Assembly: GCF_964355755.1 (NCBI RefSeq)
Contig: NC_092673.1
Location: forward strand, 4,841,001-4,905,000
Origin: Antedon mediterranea
Taxonomy: Eukaryota > Echinodermata > Crinoidea > Comatulida > Antedonidae
Length of the DNA: 64,000 bases
Direction of reading: 5' to 3'
Numbering within the stretch: the first letter of the stretch is position 1; each line of letters begins with the position of its first letter. The notes beneath the pieces are model-generated. The model was not told the origin of the DNA. It saw nothing but the letters and a program-made list of their open reading frames with translations, and made no database searches. Positions 59,901 to 64,000 of the stretch are shown piece after piece. Both the position numbers and the translations under genes were made by a program.

Positions 59901-62900
59901 GCAACATCATGGTCATCATTCTTATTGTAATCAAAATATCCTCCTGTTGCTATTTCTACAATAATATGAAAACAATTATGTATTATATAATAATTTCTAT
60001 TGTTCATTTCCAGGACCATCTCAAACACAACTACTCGTTCAGTTTCAAGTCATGGCTGAGAGCCTAACCCAGAATGTTTCTCATGCTAGGCAGGTCTGTG
60101 CAAGAGCCTTGCTACCAGTAACTGACAAGTTAGCCAAGGAAATGCTTTTCTCCAGTGTTGATAAAATGTGCCGACTTACACCAACTGTGATTTCAGAGGC
60201 TAGAAATTTAGTTGGTATGATCAAAAGTTTTTACCATCTATTTTCTGTAAATATGAAAGTCTTAAGAAAGATTGAATTGTTGACACCACAGCTTTGCAAA
60301 CAAATTGAAAGGCAGCAGATTTTAGAAAATGTTAACATGTTTTTCAGATGATGTTCAAGGCTCGAACCAAAGACTCGGAGCTGCCAAGCGAGAGTGGTCT
60401 GCAAATGCCACTGCAGTTCTTCATGGCATCACCAAACTTCCAGAGGCTGATCCAGCTTCACTCGCAGGTGGTCTTTTAATTTTTTTTTTTTATTGTTATT
60501 AATGATTCAATACCCCATATCCATTCTTTCCTAATTGATCCACATCATGTTTCGTTTCAATCTTTCTTGTTCTTCCCTTTCTGAGGTATTAATTCTGGTC
60601 CTCATGCTTAACTGGAGACTGAGGGTACCCAAGAAGATTTCTATTTTTTTTATTACTCTTAGTACTTGAATTGCGGTTCTAGCATACATTTGTTTCTCTG
60701 TATTGTGCTTTAAAATCTATATCTCGCTCCCCACCTTTGAATCTAGAATATAGATTCTGATAGATTTTATTCTTGGTTTTGTCAGCCTTTATCGTATGGG
60801 GAATATGATTTCTATAATCACAGTCTCCTTTAGCTTAAATAAATAAATACATACACTGTTTTTTTTATATTATTGTGTGAACATATAATTAATATTGTAT
60901 TACTGTATATATATTTTGTATATTTCATATTAACAACCATTTTCAGCCAATGGCTTTGTATGTTTTTATACCTTAATAAATACAAACTGTTTATGGTAGT
61001 CCTGGCAGTAGTTAAAAATTGTGTCCGTTTACTTGTAAAATAAAGGTATGCTTCTTCCATCCAAATCTAATATGTATGTGCAATATATTACTGTTTTTAT
61101 GTTTTTTTTTCTTTTAAAAATCTAGAGATGGCAACAACACTGAAGGAGATGCAGATGCTAAATACATTGAGTCCACAAAATTGGATTCCAACACTTTCAG
61201 CAAAACAGGCAACACCAGGTGGGCCTTACCAACACAATCACAACAGCAGTATTCCTCAAACAGAGCCACAAATGTTTTCATCCCAAGCGTCACAACTTTG
61301 TGAGTCAGAGGTTATCTTTAGATATATTTTATTTCAATAGGCAAATAGCCAAGGCTTATTAATTGATAATGATTTCTGTCATATTAGATAGGTTATTATT
61401 TGAAATATTTATAATATTATCTGGATTTGTTAAGCCTTGTTAAAAAAAATCATCTGCTTACTGACATATGCTGAACAGATAACCTAAAATAGTATCAATT
61501 ACTGTAATCAGATTATGTAAAGAATGTTATAGTCAGCAAAATGTTTAGCTATCTCACAACCGGACACCCTTGGGGTGGCTGGAATGTCTGCTGTTCCGGA
61601 AATCTGGTTTTCAGAATGAATTTTCAATATTAGGACAAAATTTGGAACCCTTTGAACCAGAAACAAATTTTGGGAGAATTTCAATTTTTCAGACAGTCTG
61701 GTTTCAAGAGGAGCTTTCGATTTCCCAAATCAGGTCATCCCAAATTGAAAACTCTCTATTGTACTACTTTTCTATCTATAAAGCTCTGTCTACACTATCA
61801 AACAAAATATATATATGGACATGATGATGTCATATCACTACCATATTTGGGCACATCACACTTTTGTTGTCAAACTAGTTTGATGTGTAGACAGAGCTTT
61901 ATAACGGAGATATTTTGACAACCATGAACATCTTTCAACACCATCAAACTTTATGTGACAACAAAATGTGATGTGCCCATATATGGGCATGATGATGTCA
62001 TATCACTACCATATTTGGGGATATCATTACCATATTTGGGGATATCACTACCATATTTGTCAATAGAAAGTAAATTTGTCTAGTTTGACAAATTACAGAC
62101 ACATTTCAGAAATCCAAAGTATAATGAAAATTCCACCAAAATAAAAAAAAATAAAAAATTCCTAATCACGCCTACATTTTTCATTTCTTTGCTTTCTTTT
62201 TTATTATTCTGTCACATTTATATTATTCATATATAAATATTTTAATATTTGATAAACAAAATATATTGATTAATTATAATTGTGTTTATTATTAGATGGT
62301 CACTCTTCAAACTTTCAACAACCGATGACATCAACACCTAACCCCGGTAGACCCTCACGTGACCGGTACAGTGTGCCACCAAAAGTGAGCTTTAGAGAGA
62401 GCCGAGGACGATCACTATCACCAGTTAAACTAAAAAACTGTGGCCAAGGAACCAAAGGGTATGTCATTTTTATAGAAACTTATAGATTTTTTTATCAATT
62501 AGTTTATTTTGTGTTGGTTTTTGTTTTGTTTGTTTTAGTTTGTTTAAATTATATTTAAGAAATTTAATATTTTTTGACACAAAATTTTTTTTGTACATTT
62601 TGATATTTTGAATTCCGAATCAATTATGATATTGAAAAGGCACTGTAGGCAAGTGGTTATAATGCTTACCAATTCCAGGTCTTTGGTTCAAGTCACAGTG
62701 CCAGGATTTTGTCATGGCCTCATACAGGACTTTAGATACTAAAAGTGTATTTCCCATTCTATAATGTTGCTGTTATTACAAAAAGAAGACTCAGTAATTA
62801 TTGTTTTGAATGACGTTATTCTTATTCGAAATGACTGTGTTCATACTTGTTGTCGTTGCTTTTTATTGGAATGTTTTTTGTTTTTCTGCCATGTTGGTTG

Positions 62901-62950
62901 ATGTGTGATTGTTTTCGTAGTCCCTACAGAACCAGACATGTTAGTTATAG
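35996..62950 (+). CDS. Vinculin/alpha-catenin superfamily protein, 24 exons, 3' end outside the window
   Basis: Exons: 35996-36076, 49029-49175, 49375-49533, 50027-50149, 50381-50560, 51068-51199, 51519-51668, 52193-52423, 52683-52812, 52903-53112, 53851-54048, 54506-54709, 55015-55227, 55342-55510, 56271-56514, 56839-57040, 58426-58654, 59188-59353, 59570-59669, 60014-60214, 60348-60467, 61126-61299, 62296-62458 and 62921-62950. They give 3956 bases, more than 1318 residues, all in frame. The start (TRSIERVLAPIAAQVSQLI), TEVRKIVRAAHWTIDRLTLL and DKRQQDLTQQQ match the vinculin head as remembered (TIESILEPVAQQISHLV, AEVRKIIRVC, DERQQELTHQE). Vinculin links integrin or cadherin sites to actin. 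The helical part (about 1200 residues) is longer than the vinculin head (about 840). A Pro/Ser/Gln-rich linker (about 1215-1318, including RSRDRYSVPP-like and RGRSLSPVK motifs) follows, and a tail is expected beyond the window. Orthology to vinculin, alpha-catulin or a separate branch is open. Confidence 0.85.
36220..36230. repeat. Left target-site duplication, TATTTTATATA
   Basis: This 11-bp word directly precedes the CCGGCG end of the giant element and is repeated exactly at 48679-48689 after the right end. Confidence 0.85.
36231..36395 (+). repeat. Left terminal inverted repeat of the giant element
   Basis: The 165 bases from CCGGCGTGAAGTTGG to AGGGCTATGATTTAT match the complement of 48514-48678 with only about one visible mismatch (TCGGCATTC versus TCGACATTC). 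They include two copies of GTGAAGTTGG at about 36235 and 36281. Confidence 0.9.
36396..39888 (+). repeat. Satellite block A, plus orientation, about 18 units of 196 bp
   Basis: Each unit reads from TTATAAACGGCATGGACCGG through ACGATACATGGGTTGGGG, GTCCAGTC, CAGAAAAATACCACTTG, CCCGGTCCATGCCGTCTAGC and CATTTTACGCCATTTTAAAA to GCAATATAAC. Within each unit the arms ACGGCATGGACCGGG and CCCGGTCCATGCCGT form a palindrome about 90 bp apart. A higher-order repeat of about seven units (1.36 kb) is visible: the variant GCAATGTAAACGTATGATT recurs near 37423, 38787 and 39563. Confidence 0.92.
39889..48513 (-). repeat. Satellite block B, minus orientation, about 44 units of 196 bp
   Basis: These are the same units in reverse complement. 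Variant units (ATCATACGTTTACATTGC, TTAAATTGTAGTAAGGTTTT, GTAGTAACAGTAACG, TAGCTAAATGGCATGG) recur in similar orders, showing multi-unit higher-order duplications; for example, the stretch around 41850 is repeated around 44201. Some units contain a 63-codon open frame (such as 46546-46737), but most carry changes that break it, so I treat it as non-coding. The final units before 48513 are the most diverged, as at the edge of many satellite arrays. Confidence 0.92.
48514..48678 (-). repeat. Right terminal inverted repeat of the giant element
   Basis: This is the reverse complement of the left terminus, ending CACGCCGG at 48678, and is followed at once by the duplicated target TATTTTATATA. Confidence 0.9.
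48679..48689. repeat. Right target-site duplication, TATTTTATATA
   Basis: Exact copy of 36220-36230. The remaining 340 bp up to exon 2 (49029) is ordinary AT-rich intron ending in TTGTTTACAG. Confidence 0.85.
49617..49809. mobile_element. MITE family 1 copy with an AAAT microsatellite (vinculin-like intron 3)
   Basis: The ends are AAGCTCTGTCTACACTATCA and TTTGATAGTGTAGACAGAGC. The interior contains a short (AAAT)n run at about 49700-49720, probably a later expansion. Confidence 0.88.
53425..53715 (+). mobile_element. tRNA-derived SINE, longer copy (vinculin-like intron 10)
   Basis: A tRNA-like head with a polymerase III box B (GGGGTTCGAGGCTC at about 53459) is followed by a body and the tail AGAGGTCACCCAGTATAAAG with an AAACAAAC-rich end. 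The body and tail are shared with 25510-25672, which shows a dispersed family. Confidence 0.75.
54738..54896. mobile_element. MITE family 1 copy (vinculin-like intron 12)
   Basis: It has diverged ends (ATCTATCTATATTATCAAAC; GTTTGATATTGTAGACAGAA) and the usual CACTACCATATTTGGGCAC interior. It starts about 29 bp after the exon 12 donor. Confidence 0.85.
55678..55819. mobile_element. Right-truncated MITE family 1 copy (vinculin-like intron 14)
   Basis: The left end AAGCTCTGTCTACACTATCA is intact. The copy stops at TTTTTGGTCAAACTAGA without the right terminus. Confidence 0.82.
57062..57209. mobile_element. MITE family 1 copy (vinculin-like intron 16)
   Basis: The ends are AAAGCCCTGTCTACACAATA and TTTGATAGTGTAGACAGGAC, with a short TA-repeat in the interior. 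It begins 22 bp after the exon 16 donor. Confidence 0.88.
58077..58236. repeat. Near-perfect 160-bp palindrome (vinculin-like intron 16)
   Basis: The arms pair over about 70 bp. The innermost GGTGAATGACGAAAGGTTAT...ATCAAC and its complement flank a 13-base loop (TCGGCGTTGCCTC). Farther out, GTAATGGTACA pairs with TGTACCATTAC and AAATAATGAATG with CATTCATTATTT. It is probably a small foldback MITE and directly abuts the next family 1 copy. Confidence 0.88.
58243..58387. mobile_element. MITE family 1 copy abutting vinculin-like exon 17
   Basis: The left end AAAGCTCTGTCACTATGAAA is shortened and the right end is TTTGATAGTGTAGACAGTG. Only about 38 bp separate it from the exon 17 acceptor at 58425. 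Confidence 0.88.
58795..59062. mobile_element. MITE family 2 copy (vinculin-like intron 17)
   Basis: It shares AATAAAGTTAATCACTTTC, GGTTAAATTCAACCAAAAAC and the terminal AGGGGGACAGTACATCTTTA with the copy in BIN3. The left end is degraded. Confidence 0.7.
59354..59569 (+). other. Probable GC-AG intron 18 of the vinculin-like gene
   Basis: The exon before it ends GCTAAG followed by GCAAGT, and no in-frame GT donor is nearby. The acceptor CACTACAG at 59562-59569 leads into GCCACACAACTGG in the right phase. GC donors with an otherwise perfect consensus are a known minority class in animals. Confidence 0.75.
61557..61760. mobile_element. Decayed CAACTCTCCCAATACCGGACAC-type element
   Basis: It contains AACCGGACACCC, TTCCGGAAATCTGGTTTTC and repeated TTTGGAAC/TTTGGGA words similar to the element at 63540-63730. 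The boundaries are unclear and the frames across it appear non-coding. Confidence 0.45.
61781..61900. mobile_element. MITE family 1 copy, short form (vinculin-like intron 22)
   Basis: The ends are AAGCTCTGTCTACACTATCA and AGTTTGATGTGTAGACAGAG, flanked by TATA on both sides. Confidence 0.88.
61939..62098. mobile_element. Second, partial MITE family 1 copy (vinculin-like intron 22)
   Basis: The interior resembles other copies (CATCAAACTTTATGTGACAA, three CACTACCATATTTGGG-like units), but both outermost ends are lost. It lies 38 bp after the preceding copy. Confidence 0.75.
62638..62790 (+). mobile_element. tRNA-derived SINE fragment (vinculin-like intron 23)
   Basis: Box A-like TAGGCAAGTGG (62646) and box B-like GGTTCAAGTCA (62685) are spaced about 39 bp apart, as in a tRNA promoter. 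No cloverleaf with paired acceptor arms is intact, so it is a retroposed element and not a tRNA gene. Confidence 0.65.
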
Positions 62951-64000
62951 GTAAGTTATGTTGTATGTAACCTTGTTGCGCTAACACTAACCCCACTCAC
63001 ATTGCAAATTAGAGGCCAAGCTTTTGAATAATGTTGTCATCATTTACTCTATATTAGTAATATTTCACCAATTTTTACTAATTTATCATTTATAGCAAAA
63101 AACCCATATGAAGAGACACCTTCTGGACCCAACAAATGTGCCTTCAAAAAAAGTCAATAGGGTTCATATGTTTCCACTTGTTGGTTCCATGTAAAAGTAA
63201 CCCATATTAGAGGTGTCCTCTGAATAGAGGTTTCCCAACCGGACCTAGCCTAGCCTAACCTAGCATGGTATATTTTATTCATTGTTCCTATAACCATTAA
63301 AACCATTAATTCTTTTAACAGTCATTTACAAACGTATTTCAAAGTTTAACACATACAGACAGTTCTGTCATCTTTGTTAATGTTTTCATTTATCTCACTA
63401 GTCACTTTTATTCATCATTGTACTTCGTTTTATTGTCTTTCTTGTATTTTATATTTGTTTGCTCTATATATGATATTAAAGAAAGATAATTATATGTTGT
63501 TCACACAAGCACCCTTTTTAGGCTCATCTTGGCCTATAGTACAGTCAACTCTCCCAATACCGGACACATTTGGCCTGGCCAAATATACCTGTTTTCCGAA
63601 AATTCTGGTATTCGAAATATGTTTTTAATGGTAAAAGGGAATTTGGGACATTTTGGTCCTCAAGAAAAGTATGGTATATTAGATGAGTTTCTAGTTTTCA
63701 GAGAGATTGGTAATGGGAGAGTTGACTGTATTTTATTTCACAAAAATGTTGTACATAAATTGTATAGTGTATTGACTGTACTTGTACTTTGTTTACCTAA
63801 AAAGAAATATATTTTTGTATATTGATGATTGACGTAGACAGATTGTATTCCAAAAAAAACAAATAAGATAGTTTAGTTCAGGAAACATGCCAGAGCAGGT
63901 GTCAACATTATCAAAACAAACTTTCAATTGTACTTTCACTCCTTGTTTTGTTATGTTTTTTTTAAAGAATGATTCAACAGCCTTAAGATATCAAATTCTT
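62951..64000. other. Intron 24 of the vinculin-like gene (incomplete)
   Basis: After the GTAAGT donor at 62951 no further exon fitting the open phase (two bases pending) was found. The region contains the inverted-repeat element at 63540-63730 and A/T-rich simple sequence. Confidence 0.5.
63540..63730. mobile_element. MITE with TACAGTCAACTCTCCC ends
   Basis: The left end TACAGTCAACTCTCCCAATA is mirrored by GGGAGAGTTGACTGTA at the right. The interior contains CCGGACAC and TTTTCCGAAAATTCTGG. Diverged relatives lie at 28310-28500 and 61557-61760. Confidence 0.82.

Overview
The window is intron-rich animal genomic DNA with no bacterial features. Coding exons are short, introns carry standard GT-AG sites and many small inverted-repeat transposons, and the gene set (TRPM channel, BIN3, KIAA0232-like, vinculin-like) is that of a metazoan. 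AT-rich introns with scattered AGGCCTA-type words and foldback DNA suggest a marine invertebrate deuterostome, possibly an echinoderm. That placement is an impression and was not tested.

Layout, left to right. 1-6776: no recognisable coding sequence apart from a doubtful five-codon first exon at 5320-5334. 6777-7046 (minus): first coding exon of a KIAA0232-like gene. 10626-13658 (minus): a complete six-exon BIN3 gene of 257 residues, with a tandem repeat just past its stop. 14597-30081 (plus): a complete 22-exon TRPM-family cation channel of 1457 residues, head-to-head with BIN3. 30082-34277: transposon-rich DNA with a 1.3-kb inverted repeat. 34278-35388 (minus): a three-exon gene for a 76-residue secreted protein made of a short helix flanked by cysteine pairs. 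35996 to beyond the right edge (plus): a vinculin/alpha-catenin superfamily gene. 24 exons were resolved, giving more than 1318 residues, and the 3' end lies outside the window.

The most unusual object is a 12.4-kb element at 36231-48678 in the first intron of the vinculin-like gene. It has 165-bp terminal inverted repeats beginning CCGGCG and is flanked by a perfect 11-bp direct repeat. Between the termini it consists almost wholly of about 62 copies of a 196-bp unit, about 18 in one orientation and then about 44 in the other. Each unit carries its own short palindrome, and the orientation switches exactly inside that palindrome. It looks like a giant non-autonomous foldback transposon built from satellite DNA. 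It supplies about 96% of the intron.

The genes do not form an operon or pathway. BIN3 (membrane and actin remodelling), TRPM (cation entry) and the vinculin-like protein (adhesion and actin) are probably independent neighbours. Two head-to-head pairs, BIN3/TRPM and the secreted peptide/vinculin-like gene, may share promoter DNA. All exon models were made by hand from splice sites, reading-frame continuity and remembered family sequences; no alignment or transcript data were available.
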